Shown here: positions 46,471 to 55,217 of the stretch, piece by piece
How the letters are laid out: every line of letters starts with the position of its first letter
Numbering within the stretch: the first letter of the stretch is position 1
DNA from: Nitrospirota bacterium
Lineage (GTDB): Bacteria > Nitrospirota > Thermodesulfovibrionia > Thermodesulfovibrionales > SM23-35
Assembly: GCA_040754395.1 (NCBI GenBank)
Contig: JBFMCL010000002.1
Location: forward strand, 141,115-205,114
Length of the DNA stretch: 64,000 nucleotides
Direction: 5' to 3'
The notes under the pieces: generated by a model
The model's input: the letters and a program-made list of their open reading frames with translations, nothing else
What the model was told of the DNA's origin: nothing
Database searches by the model: none
Position numbers and translations under genes: made by a program

Positions 46471-47148
46471 ATGAAAATCGGGATCTTCGGCGGGACATTC
46501 AACCCTATCCATCATGGCCATCTCAGGGCTGCTGAAGAGGTGAGGGAAAAACTCCGCATGGACAGGATTGTATTCATTCCTTCAGGCACACCACCGCTCA
46601 AGACAAAAGAGATCGCGGCCGCACATCACCGATATGAAATGACCAGGCTGGCAATCGCACAGAACTCCTTCTTTGAGGTCTCTGACCTTGAATGCAGGCA
46701 GAAGGGGAAATCATATACCGTAAAGACACTGGAGATCCTGCAGCAGGCGAATCCGGATGCTGCGTTATACTTTATTCTCGGGATAGACGCCTTCCTCGAC
46801 ATCCCCAACTGGTGGCAGCCGGAACGACTGACCGCAGCTGCCCATTTTATTGTCATATCAAGGCCGGAGTTCAGATTTGCAGACCTCCTGGGGTCGCCCT
46901 ACCTGACAACCGGGAAGCAGGCCCTCCGGAGGTTCGACAGGCTTGATGCCGGTATCGGAACGGTGAAACTGAAGAGCCGGAAGGAGGCATTCCTTGTCAG
47001 AACTATCCCCATGGGGATATCCTCAACAGAGATCAGAATGCTCATAAGACACGGAAAAAGCATAAAATATCTATTGCCACCAGAAGTTCAATCCTATATA
47101 ATTATTAATAAGCTTTATAGCAATTTACGCATGAGAGTTAAGGGTTAG
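46471..47148 (+). CDS. nadD: Nicotinate-nucleotide adenylyltransferase
   Basis: About 225 residues from ATG 46471; ATGs at 46438 and 46447 are alternatives. Nucleotidyltransferase motif GIFGGTFNPIHHGHLR, FIPSGTPPLK, YFILGIDAFLDIPNW and the late ISSTEIRMLI. Makes deamido-NAD from nicotinate mononucleotide. The gene end lies in an imperfect inverted repeat (47133-47147 with 47168-47182) ahead of rsfS. Confidence 0.94.
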   Translation: MKIGIFGGTFNPIHHGHLRAAEEVREKLRMDRIVFIPSGTPPLKTKEIAAAHHRYEMTRLAIAQNSFFEVSDLECRQKGKSYTVKTLEILQQANPDAALYFILGIDAFLDIPNWWQPERLTAAAHFIVISRPEFRFADLLGSPYLTTGKQALRRFDRLDAGIGTVKLKSRKEAFLVRTIPMGISSTEIRMLIRHGKSIKYLLPPEVQSYIIINKLYSNLRMRVKG

Positions 47149-47219
47149 CGTGAGGCCTGTCAGATGTTAACTTTTAACTCTCAGCTTTTACATCATTTTT
47201 TTGAAAGGGGGGAGTACCT

Positions 47220-47561
47220 TTAGAAAGCAAGGATAAAGCCCTTCTCGCAGCACGGGCATCACTCGATAAAAAGGCAAAAGACATTCTGGTCCTTGATTTG
47301 CAGGGACTTACTACAATAACAGACTATTTTGTCATCTGCACCGGAGAGAACACTCCCCAAATAAAAGCAATCGCGGAACACATCGAAGGGAAGTATCAGG
47401 AGGCCGGGTTGAAACCCCTGGGAATCGAGGGGATGAAGAACAGCCTCTGGATACTTATGGACTATGGTGATGTCATCGTGCATATCTTCGAAACGCAGAC
47501 AAGAGCATTTTATGAACTCGAAAAGCTCTGGATCGATGCCAAGAGAATCCAGGTGGAATAA
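47220..47561 (+). CDS. rsfS: Ribosomal silencing factor RsfS without a canonical start codon
   Basis: 113 residues if translation starts at 47220. RsfS (Iojap family) binds protein L14 and blocks subunit joining. The conserved part DILVLDLQGLTTITDYFVICTG and LWILMDYGDVIVHIF is complete. Upstream the frame continues as ESKDKALLAARASLDKKAK, also typical of the family start, back to an in-frame stop near 47203. No ATG, GTG or TTG exists before a TTG at 47298 inside the conserved core. A strong AAGGGGGGAG site sits five bases before TTA at 47220, so initiation at a rare codon or a base change from TTG is likely. Confidence 0.85.
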   Translation, partial: LESKDKALLAARASLDKKAKDILVLDLQGLTTITDYFVICTGENTPQIKAIAEHIEGKYQEAGLKPLGIEGMKNSLWILMDYGDVIVHIFETQTRAFYELEKLWIDAKRIQVE

Positions 47562-47572
47562 AAGAATCTTTC

Positions 47573-48883
47573 ATGAGTAAACTCGCGGTATTCATTTTTA
47601 TCCTGTTTCTGGCAGCGCTCGCCCTATTTGCCATCTTCAATCAGGAAGCCACGTTAGTAAAGATTCCTTTCGGACAGGTCTACGAGACCCCCACAATTGC
47701 GCTTATTCTGCTCTCGATCGCGATCGGGGCGCTCACGATGCTTTTTGTGTTCGTCATACGGGATACAAAAAGATATGTTGACAATATCCAGTATCAGAAA
47801 CGGCAGAAAAGAGACGCAAAGGTTCAGGAGCTCTATTCGAAGGCATTGAACTTTCTGTTCGCGCACCATAATCAGGCTGAGGCAAAAGAGACGCTCAGGG
47901 CGGTTCTTTCCGAAAACCCCGAACACCTGAACACGCTGATCCAGCTCGGGGATATCGCCCTTGCAGAGGATGATTTTCAGAAGGCGCGGGAATACTATCA
48001 GAGGGCAAAAGACCTTCATCCCAAGAATATCGAGGTACTCTTCTCCATGGAGCGTCTGATGGAAAAAACAGGCAGGTGGGAGGAGGCCCTCAGGTCTATC
48101 GAAGAAGTTCTGGACATCGACGACGGGAACCTTTCCGCGCTCTATAAAAAGAGGGATATTCTGGAAAGGCAGGAAAAATGGGATGACCTCGTGCTGGTCC
48201 AAAAGACGATACTCAAGAATGAGCATACGGAAAAGGACAAGGCGCGTGAACGGCAGAACCTTGTCGGATACAAGTATGAGTACGGCAGGCACAGCCTCGA
48301 GAACGGAGACCTTGAAAAGGCAAAAAAGGCGTTCAGGACTGTATTGCGTCTTGACAAGGATTCCATCCATGCGATCCTGGGGCTTGCAGAGGTTCTTTTA
48401 CGGGAAGGGGAAACTGAAGAGGCTATCAACCACCTTGAGAAGAGCTATGAACAGACCTCATCCATGATCGTCCTCCTCAGGCTCGAGGACCTTCTCATCA
48501 GCGTCGGAGAGCCACTCAGGCTTATCAGGACTTACAAAAACACCATCTCGAAGAATCCGCAAAACCCTGTACTCAAATTCTTCCTCGGAAAGCTCTATTA
48601 CAGACTGGAGATGATAGATGATGCATTCGAGACGATGACCACAATCGATACAGGCGATACGGTATATCCCGAGATGCACCAGCTTATGGGAAACCTGTAT
48701 ATGAAGAGAAATCAGGTTGATAAGGCGGTGCATGAGTTCAAAAAGGCCCTTGATGCCCACAAGTGTGCGTTCAGCCTTTCATATGCCTGCAGGAGTTGCG
48801 GCCATACCACTTCCGAATGGTCAGGAAGGTGCGCAAACTGCAGGCAGTGGAGCAGCTATCAGTTGCGGCTCTCTGCCGGATAA
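47573..48883 (+). CDS. LapA-LapB fusion: membrane anchor, TPRs and rubredoxin-like end
   Basis: 436 residues. Two N-terminal membrane helices (3-25 and 43-65) with the FNQEATLVKIPFG stretch match LapA (DUF1049). About eight TPR units follow (85-400), and the C-terminus has a zinc ribbon CRSCGHTTSEWSGRCANC as in LapB. In Enterobacteria LapA and LapB are separate and control lipopolysaccharide synthesis by steering FtsH toward LpxC. Here both appear in one chain; the regulatory role is inferred. Follows rsfS by 11 bases. Confidence 0.88.
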   Translation: MSKLAVFIFILFLAALALFAIFNQEATLVKIPFGQVYETPTIALILLSIAIGALTMLFVFVIRDTKRYVDNIQYQKRQKRDAKVQELYSKALNFLFAHHNQAEAKETLRAVLSENPEHLNTLIQLGDIALAEDDFQKAREYYQRAKDLHPKNIEVLFSMERLMEKTGRWEEALRSIEEVLDIDDGNLSALYKKRDILERQEKWDDLVLVQKTILKNEHTEKDKARERQNLVGYKYEYGRHSLENGDLEKAKKAFRTVLRLDKDSIHAILGLAEVLLREGETEEAINHLEKSYEQTSSMIVLLRLEDLLISVGEPLRLIRTYKNTISKNPQNPVLKFFLGKLYYRLEMIDDAFETMTTIDTGDTVYPEMHQLMGNLYMKRNQVDKAVHEFKKALDAHKCAFSLSYACRSCGHTTSEWSGRCANCRQWSSYQLRLSAG

Positions 48884-48929
48884 TCCGCCGGAATCCCGCA
48901 CCCCAGCCGACATCTCAACTCATTGTTTT

Positions 48930-48938
48930 TGCTATAAT
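48930..48938 (+). promoter_or_regulatory. Extended -10 promoter of leuS
   Basis: TGC-TATAAT at 48930-48938 without a matching -35; the leuS start is 72 bases on. No T-box or other riboswitch structure was recognised in the leader. Confidence 0.6.
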
Positions 48939-49009
48939 AGCGGTCAGGAATATCCCGCGCTCACGGGTATGCAGTCATCAGGCTGCAGAGACTTCAGGAG
49001 GTATCTGAT

Positions 49010-51487
49010 TTGGAAGAAAAATATGACCCTCAACACGTCGAGTTGACATGGCAGAAGTACTGGACTGACCGGAACCTGTTTGCCACAGGGGTTCATCACT
49101 CCCGGAAGCAGTTCTATTGCCTCGAAATGTTCCCCTACCCTTCCGGAGAGATCCATATGGGACATGTCAGAAACTATGCGATCGGCGATGTTATTGCACG
49201 GTACAAGAGAATGCGCGGGTATGACGTCCTCCACCCGATGGGATGGGATGCATTCGGCCTGCCTGCAGAGAATGCAGCGATCAAGCACGGGGTGCATCCG
49301 TCCGAATGGACACACAGGAACATTGCGCACATGAAAACTCAGCTTAACCGCCTTGGCCTGAGCTACGATTGGGACCGGGAAGTGACCACGTGCAATCCTG
49401 AGTATTACAGGTGGAACCAGTGGTTTTTCCTGAAGATGCTCGAAAACGGGCTTGCGTACAGAAAGTATTCATATGTGAACTGGTGCCCTTCCTGTACAAC
49501 CGTTCTGGCCAACGAGCAGGTGATCGATGAAAAATGCTGGCGGTGCGACAGTGTGGTGGTACAGAAAAAGCTGGAACAATGGTTTTTCAGGATTACCCGG
49601 TATGCAGAGGAATTGCTCACGGGGTGTGACGAACTCAATGGATGGCCCGAAAAGGTCGTGCTCATGCAGAAGAACTGGATCGGCAGAGGTGAAGGCGTTG
49701 AGGTTGACTTCCCGGTCGAGGGCATGGAAGAACATATGAGGATATTCACCACACGGCCGGATACCCTGTTCGGGGTTACATTCATGTGTATTGCACCGGA
49801 ACATCCTCTGGCAGCAAAAATGGTCAGTGACAGAAACCAGCTCGAAACCGTGAAAGCAAAATCCGGACCGGATATTGAGAAGACAGGTCTTCCCACGGGA
49901 TACCATGCGATCAACCCGTTGAACGGTGAAAGGGTACCGGTGTTTATTGCAAACTTTGTCCTCATGGAATACGGGACCGGAGCGATCATGTCGGTCCCGG
50001 CACATGACCAGAGGGATTTTGAATTCGCAAAAAAATACGGCCTCCCCGTGAAGGTTGTCATAACCCCGGAAGATGCGCAGGGAAAAGTGCAGGCGGAACG
50101 GATGTCAGAGGCGTATGAAGACGAAGGCATTTTGACAGATTCGGGGCAGTTTTCCGGCATGAAGAGCGATTCCGCAAAGAAAGAGATCATCCGGTTCATA
50201 GAAGCAAAGGGGCTCGGCACAGCGGTGGTCAACTATAAACTGCGGGATTGGGGCATCTCACGACAGAGATACTGGGGCACACCGATACCGGTCATTTACT
50301 GCGATGCATGCGGGGTTGTCCCGGTTCCTGAAAAGGATCTTCCCGTAATACTCCCGGAAGATGTAACAATTACCGGACAGGGCAGTTCACCCCTTCTTGA
50401 ATCGGAAGTCTTTCTGCGTACACAATGCCCGGCATGCGGCGGAAACGCACGACGCGAGACAGACACAATGGACACGTTTGTCGATTCCTCATGGTATTTC
50501 ATCAGATACTGTTTCAAAAAGGGAGACATTCGTCTGGATTCGGCATTAACCGCACCGGATTCTGAAATCAGATCCTGGATGCCCGTCGATCAGTATATCG
50601 GCGGAGTGGAGCACGCGGTCTTGCATCTTTTGTATTCGAGGTTTTTTACCAGGGCAATGAGGGACCTCGGCCTGCTCCCGGTCAGCGAACCGTTTCAGAA
50701 TCTTCTTACACAGGGCATGGTGATCAAGGACGGCGCGAAGATGTCAAAGTCAAAAGGTAATGTGGTCGACCCCAATTATCTGATACAGAGATACGGGGCT
50801 GATACCTCACGCCTGTTTTCTCTCTTTGCTGCACCCCCGGAAAAGGACCTGGACTGGTCAGATAAGGGTGTTGACGGCGCGTTCCGTTTTCTGAACAGAA
50901 TCTGGGGAATTGTATACAGACACAGGGATGCATTGCGTGCAGCACGTTCCGTACCCCAAGACGCGCGAATAGCCGCGGAACTGTCGGATGATGCTGCACG
51001 CTTATACCGCAAGGTGCATCAGACCATCAGAAAGGTGACTTCCGACATAGAAAGGGAGTACCATTTCAATACCGCGATAGCCGGTCTCATGGAGCTTGTG
51101 AATGAGATAACCTCATTTGAACCCATGTCTGACGATGACCGGGCAGTCTGCAGGTTCGCAATACAGACTCTTTTGCTGCTGCTCTCTCCGTTTTCTCCTC
51201 ATATTGCTGAGGAATTATGGGCGGAAATCGGCAATAATCCGAGCATTTTTGCGCAGAAATGGCCTGACTGGGATGAGGATGCGGCAAGAGAAGACCAAAT
51301 CGAGCTGGTCATCCAGGTGAACGGAAAGCTGAGATCCAAGATCATGATTGCGCCAGGCACGCCGGATGAGGAGATACGCACAATGGCACTCGATGACAGG
51401 AAAACCAGAGAATTCATCGGTTCCGGATCTGTCAGAAAGGTCATTGTGGTAAAGGGCAAATTGGTCAATATTGTGATGGGAGAATAA
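49010..51487 (+). CDS. leuS: Leucyl-tRNA synthetase
   Basis: 825 residues, standard bacterial length. Starts at TTG with AGGAGG nine bases before it. Catalytic motifs [16 protein letters not shown] (HIGH type) and [12 protein letters not shown]; an editing domain (about 220-410, with [14 protein letters not shown]) and a zinc-type Cys cluster in CDACGVVP to CPACGG. The C-terminal domain is complete. It heads the leuS-lptE-holA run; leuS and lptE share one base. Confidence 0.97.
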   Translation: MEEKYDPQHVELTWQKYWTDRNLFATGVHHSRKQFYCLEMFPYPSGEIHMGHVRNYAIGDVIARYKRMRGYDVLHPMGWDAFGLPAENAAIKHGVHPSEWTHRNIAHMKTQLNRLGLSYDWDREVTTCNPEYYRWNQWFFLKMLENGLAYRKYSYVNWCPSCTTVLANEQVIDEKCWRCDSVVVQKKLEQWFFRITRYAEELLTGCDELNGWPEKVVLMQKNWIGRGEGVEVDFPVEGMEEHMRIFTTRPDTLFGVTFMCIAPEHPLAAKMVSDRNQLETVKAKSGPDIEKTGLPTGYHAINPLNGERVPVFIANFVLMEYGTGAIMSVPAHDQRDFEFAKKYGLPVKVVITPEDAQGKVQAERMSEAYEDEGILTDSGQFSGMKSDSAKKEIIRFIEAKGLGTAVVNYKLRDWGISRQRYWGTPIPVIYCDACGVVPVPEKDLPVILPEDVTITGQGSSPLLESEVFLRTQCPACGGNARRETDTMDTFVDSSWYFIRYCFKKGDIRLDSALTAPDSEIRSWMPVDQYIGGVEHAVLHLLYSRFFTRAMRDLGLLPVSEPFQNLLTQGMVIKDGAKMSKSKGNVVDPNYLIQRYGADTSRLFSLFAAPPEKDLDWSDKGVDGAFRFLNRIWGIVYRHRDALRAARSVPQDARIAAELSDDAARLYRKVHQTIRKVTSDIEREYHFNTAIAGLMELVNEITSFEPMSDDDRAVCRFAIQTLLLLLSPFSPHIAEELWAEIGNNPSIFAQKWPDWDEDAAREDQIELVIQVNGKLRSKIMIAPGTPDEEIRTMALDDRKTREFIGSGSVRKVIVVKGKLVNIVMGE

Positions 51488-52038
51488 TGCACACAACGGG
51501 CAGAACGCCGGGCAATAGCAAAAGAACTGAAGGACATCCTGTTCTCTCTCTTGTCCTGATTTTTCTCTGGTCTCTGCTCTTTGCAGTCTTCGTTTGCGGC
51601 TGCGGATATTCAATGCATCACAGGTCTTCCCTGCCGTTTGAGGCCATACATTTAGGCACTATCGAAAACAGGACAACAGAACCCAAACTCCAGGACAGGC
51701 TGCACAGGGCCCTGGCTGAGGAATGCCTGAAACAGGGGATTTCTGTCACTTCGGACGCCGGACGTACGCTTACCGGAACCGTTACCCATTTTGACCTCCG
51801 CGTCCTGTCCGAAAAAGCGAATACCGCAACGGAATATGAAGTGCTCATTAAGGGCAACTTCAGACTGACTGACCCGGAAGGGAAGATGACCGAATTCAAG
51901 GGCATAGGGTCTCCGTTCATTGTCTCCTTTTCGGGCGCCGGACAGTTAAACACGGTGATCGGGGCAAAGGAACAGGCATCGGAGAAAGCGCTCCGGGACA
52001 TGGCAGCCGAAATCATTGCTGCAATGATATACCGATGA
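51487..52038 (+). CDS. lptE: LPS-assembly lipoprotein LptE
   Basis: 183 residues: basic N-terminus, hydrophobic signal segment (about 19-36), then the lipid-attachment region VFVCGCGYS. The mature part keeps the LptE pattern (LPFEAIHLGTIENRT, LQDRLHRALAEECLKQG, the EYEVLIKGNFRLTD strand). LptE plugs LptD in the outer membrane. The usual leuS-lptE-holA order supports the call. Stop overlaps the holA start (ATGA). Confidence 0.9.
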   Translation: MHTTGRTPGNSKRTEGHPVLSLVLIFLWSLLFAVFVCGCGYSMHHRSSLPFEAIHLGTIENRTTEPKLQDRLHRALAEECLKQGISVTSDAGRTLTGTVTHFDLRVLSEKANTATEYEVLIKGNFRLTDPEGKMTEFKGIGSPFIVSFSGAGQLNTVIGAKEQASEKALRDMAAEIIAAMIYR

Positions 52039-52931
52039 GCTATCAGGCGTTTCTGAAGGAGATCGAAAAGGGCCTGCCATCGCCCGTATATCTGTGCCAT
52101 GCATCTGACATATTCCTTCACAGGGAAGCGGTGGAGGCGATCAGGAGAACCGTCCCCGAACCTGAAAGGGACTTCAACCTTCATATATACGACCTGCTGT
52201 TACCGGGAGATGAAGGCATTCCGTTCGGACAGATCCTCGATGTGGCAAATACCGTTTCGTTTTTTGGCGGGAAGAGAATTACCGTTCTGCTACTGAACCT
52301 GCAAAAGCTCTCCAAAAAGGAGATGGAAAGCCTGAGTACCCATATTATGAGCCCGCCGGACAATTCCGTGCTTGTGCTGCTCCATCTCGGTTCACTCGGC
52401 AAAGAGGCAAGGGAAAAGCTCGGACGGGTCAAGCCTCTCTCTCTCGATATCAGGGAAGCAGAGATACCCGCGTGGATAATGCAGAGGGCCTTAGCAAGGG
52501 GGATAAAAATAACCGATAAGGCCTCAGACTATCTCATTGGTCTTGTGGGGCCTGATCTGGGACTCCTTGCATCGGAGATAGAGAAGATTTCCCTGCTTGG
52601 AAAAACAACGATAGGAGCAGATGACATCGCTGATATCGTGACAGGGGAAAGGTCTTTCGGCATATTCGACCTCGTAAATGCGCTCAGGAGTAAAGACCCT
52701 GAAAGAGTATTCAGGATTTACAAGACGCTGCGGGAGACTTCAGAGGACTATGGTCTTATCGGAGCCCTGAACTGGCAGTACGGACGCAGCATGCAGACAA
52801 GCCGCACGCCGGCAGAAAAGGCGTATCTGCTGAAAGTATTCGAGATTCTTCACAGTACGGACAGGGAAATAAAGAGTTCCGGCAGAACTTTTCCTATGGA
52901 ATATATGCTGGTTAGGCTGCTCCGGCTGTAG
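52035..52931 (+). CDS. holA: DNA polymerase III delta subunit
   Basis: 298 residues, slightly short for HolA. AAA+-like clamp-loader delta: PVYLCHASDIFLHREAVEAIRR near the start, FFGGKRITVLLLN, LGLLASEIEKISLL and the C-terminal collar region with DREIKSSGR. It opens the beta clamp. The gene end runs 20 bases into the end of convergent rpsT. Confidence 0.92.
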   Translation: MSYQAFLKEIEKGLPSPVYLCHASDIFLHREAVEAIRRTVPEPERDFNLHIYDLLLPGDEGIPFGQILDVANTVSFFGGKRITVLLLNLQKLSKKEMESLSTHIMSPPDNSVLVLLHLGSLGKEAREKLGRVKPLSLDIREAEIPAWIMQRALARGIKITDKASDYLIGLVGPDLGLLASEIEKISLLGKTTIGADDIADIVTGERSFGIFDLVNALRSKDPERVFRIYKTLRETSEDYGLIGALNWQYGRSMQTSRTPAEKAYLLKVFEILHSTDREIKSSGRTFPMEYMLVRLLRL

Positions 52932-53226
52932 GAATCTCTGCCTGCGGGGCCAGGGCATTTACCTTCTTGGTAAGCCTCGATATATTTCTCGATGCGGTAT
53001 TCCTGTGTATGACACCCTTTGATGCAGCCTTGCTGAGAGCCCGGGAAGCCGCAAGAAGCGCTTTTCCCGCCTCTTCCCTGTTTCCGGAAGATACGGCGGT
53101 TTCGACCTTTTTAATAACGGTTTTCAGTGAGCTCTGCAAGCTCGTGTTGCGAAGTGTCCTCTTTACTGCCTGTCTTGCCCTCTTCATGGCAGAAAGGTTT
53201 TTCTTTGGTTGTGCTTTTGCTGGCAA
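52912..53226 (-). CDS. rpsT: 30S ribosomal protein S20
   Basis: 104 residues, starting at TTG with a perfect AAAGGAGGA site. S20 features: KKNLSAMKRARQAVKRTLRN and ALSKAASKGVIHRNTASRNISRLTKKVN. The C-terminal extension of some 12 residues (APQAEIPTAGAA) is longer than usual and overlaps holA. S20 binds 16S rRNA early in assembly. Confidence 0.95.
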   Translation of the reverse strand: MPAKAQPKKNLSAMKRARQAVKRTLRNTSLQSSLKTVIKKVETAVSSGNREEAGKALLAASRALSKAASKGVIHRNTASRNISRLTKKVNALAPQAEIPTAGAA

Positions 53227-53344
53227 TGTAATCCTCCTTTAAGATATGAAGTTATAAAAATACCATAAAACAGCAGATTAAATCAATGTGCGATTGGGAA
53301 AAAATTACATCCCCGCAGCCGCAGCCCTGCTCCTCAGAAGCGCA

Positions 53345-53833
53345 TCATATCTTTGCCCTGACTGACAGGAGCCAGTAATGAGAGGGGGTTTCATCCACCT
53401 TTTTTTGAAACTCATCGGTTATCCAGTGCGTGTCGTCTTCAAGGTTATAGAAAAAGGTGTCGATGCCGAAAAAACCATCCAGAAAATGCGTGATCACATG
53501 GAGCATCTTTGACTTGTACCCCTGGGGGATTTCCCCGAGTTCAGTGAGGGTGGTAATTCCTTCATCCTGAAACTCCCGTATCAGGTCATGCACGATCCGG
53601 CGGTTTTCTGCCACCGCCTGAGCAAGCCTGCCGCTGAAAGCCGGACTCGTAGCAGGCAGTGATTCACTCTCAACAACGGTTACCATTGAATAACGGACAA
53701 GCTGGTATCTGCCGAAAAAATGCATCACCTTTTGCCTGCATGTCGCAAAATCAGACCCTCCCACCATAATTTCATGACGATACTCAGTTGTCCTCAAATC
53801 ATCTTCCCTCGAGAGTATATCAGTGAACGGCAT
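53345..53833 (-). CDS. Hypothetical soluble protein
   Basis: 162 residues, no signal peptide or membrane segment, no recognised domain. Mixed alpha/beta composition with a conserved-looking C-terminal segment (GYKSKMLHVITHFLDGFFGIDTFFYNLEDDTHW). A single Cys at residue 32. It stands alone between rpsT and a divergent gene. Base use is like its neighbours, so it is probably a resident gene; no function offered. Confidence 0.7.
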   Translation of the reverse strand: MPFTDILSREDDLRTTEYRHEIMVGGSDFATCRQKVMHFFGRYQLVRYSMVTVVESESLPATSPAFSGRLAQAVAENRRIVHDLIREFQDEGITTLTELGEIPQGYKSKMLHVITHFLDGFFGIDTFFYNLEDDTHWITDEFQKKVDETPSHYWLLSVRAKI

Positions 53834-53945
53834 AGGAACCCTTTCTGTATTTTTCTATAGATTAGCAGCATTTATTCTTATTTTCAACAGACTTCCAGTG
53901 ATTTTCCGGTGCTTCCGGATGGTTTTTTATGGTAAGATGTAATGC

Positions 53946-54890
53946 ATGAAAAAATACCGGCCTGTATCATTCAGAAAGGTCAGGACATATTCTCTGGCAA
54001 AAAGAAAGAGCAAGGTGTCTCTTGCAGCGCTTGCGGTCCCGCATACGTCCGGCAGCACCCTGAAAGCCTTTCTTGACAAACTGCCTGACATACTGGCGGC
54101 AAAGAATCTGAAGGGCATTGTTGCAGCCGTTGTACAGGCAAAACAGAACGCAAGGCCGGTGATCCTGGGAATGGGTGCACACCCGATTAAGGTCGGCCTG
54201 TCGCCCCTTATCATAGACCTCATGCAGAAAGGCATCATCACCGCCCTTGCGACAAACGGCGCATGCATTGTGCATGACTTCGAGCTTTCCTTCACCGGAC
54301 ATACGTCTGAAGATGTCGGGAAAGGATTAGCCAGCGGAATGTTCGGAATGGCCGAGGAAACCGGGAAATATCTCAATCAGGCCATAAAGTCCGGAAGGGA
54401 AAAGGGGTTCGGTATCGGAAAGTCCGTCGGAGCCTTAATCGAAGAGAGCGCATTTCCGTTCAGGGACAAGAGTATTTTCGGCCGGGCTTACAGGCTGAAT
54501 ATCCCCGCAACCGTGCACGTTGCACTCGGCACAGATATCGTGCATATGCATCCGGAAGCTGATGGTGCCGCAATAGGAGAAGGGACTTTCCTGGACTTCA
54601 GGCTTCTGACAGCCATTGTCTCAGACCTCGAGGGCGGTGTGTATATCAATCTCGGCTCTGCGGTGATCCTGCCGGAGGTATTTCTCAAGGCATTGACGAT
54701 CGCAAGAAATATCGGGAACAAAGTCGACAATATTACCACAGTGAATATGGATTTCATACAGCATTACCGGCCCATGGAAAATGTCCTCAGACGTCCGACG
54801 ACGGGAAAAGGGGCAGCATATGCGCTCACCGGTCACCATGAGATAATGTTCCCCCTGCTCGCTGCTGCGATCATTGAAGAACTCGGGTAA
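53946..54890 (+). CDS. Deoxyhypusine synthase-like protein
   Basis: 314 residues. The central part (VILGMGAHPIKVGLSPLIIDLMQKGIITALATNGACIVHDFELSFTGHTSEDV in pieces) resembles the Rossmann-like NAD-binding fold of deoxyhypusine synthases, notably SPLIIDLM and NGACIVHDFEL. Bacteria lack eIF5A hypusine, and bacterial homologues have other or unknown roles (for example polyamine synthesis), so no reaction is claimed. No obvious ribosome site before the ATG. Confidence 0.55.
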   Translation: MKKYRPVSFRKVRTYSLAKRKSKVSLAALAVPHTSGSTLKAFLDKLPDILAAKNLKGIVAAVVQAKQNARPVILGMGAHPIKVGLSPLIIDLMQKGIITALATNGACIVHDFELSFTGHTSEDVGKGLASGMFGMAEETGKYLNQAIKSGREKGFGIGKSVGALIEESAFPFRDKSIFGRAYRLNIPATVHVALGTDIVHMHPEADGAAIGEGTFLDFRLLTAIVSDLEGGVYINLGSAVILPEVFLKALTIARNIGNKVDNITTVNMDFIQHYRPMENVLRRPTTGKGAAYALTGHHEIMFPLLAAAIIEELG

Positions 54891-54976
54891 CCCCTGCTTC
54901 TCTTGTCCCGGACTGCACGTTTTTCCCGTGTCTGCAGAAGATTTGCAGCCCATGGATACCGCAACAGGCGACCGGA

Positions 54977-55162
54977 ATGTATAACCTCATAAGTTTTTCC
55001 GGGATATTCGTCGGCGGAACTGCAGCGCTCGTCCCGAAAAGGACACAGGACATCTCTGCGGTCGGGCTCAGGGCACTTGCAGCGGCAACGCTTGCCTGCC
55101 TCATGACCGCTGCGGTAGCAGGAACATTTTTTACAGAAGGCTCTGTGCTCTTAGGAAGGTAG
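54977..55162 (+). pseudogene. C-terminal remnant of a concentrative nucleoside transporter
   Basis: The 61-residue frame (NLISFSGIFVGGTAALVPKR, then GLRALAAATLACLMTAAVAG) corresponds to the last helices of NupC-type CNT transporters. The 350 or so preceding residues of such a protein are absent; the gene upstream is a different one. I therefore read it as a leftover of a deletion. The rest of 54891-55217 has no gene. Confidence 0.55.
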
Positions 55163-55217
55163 TAACCTGTCAACCGGGTCCTTTCCGGTCAGGATTATGC
55201 ACAGATTTCCCGAGCAG

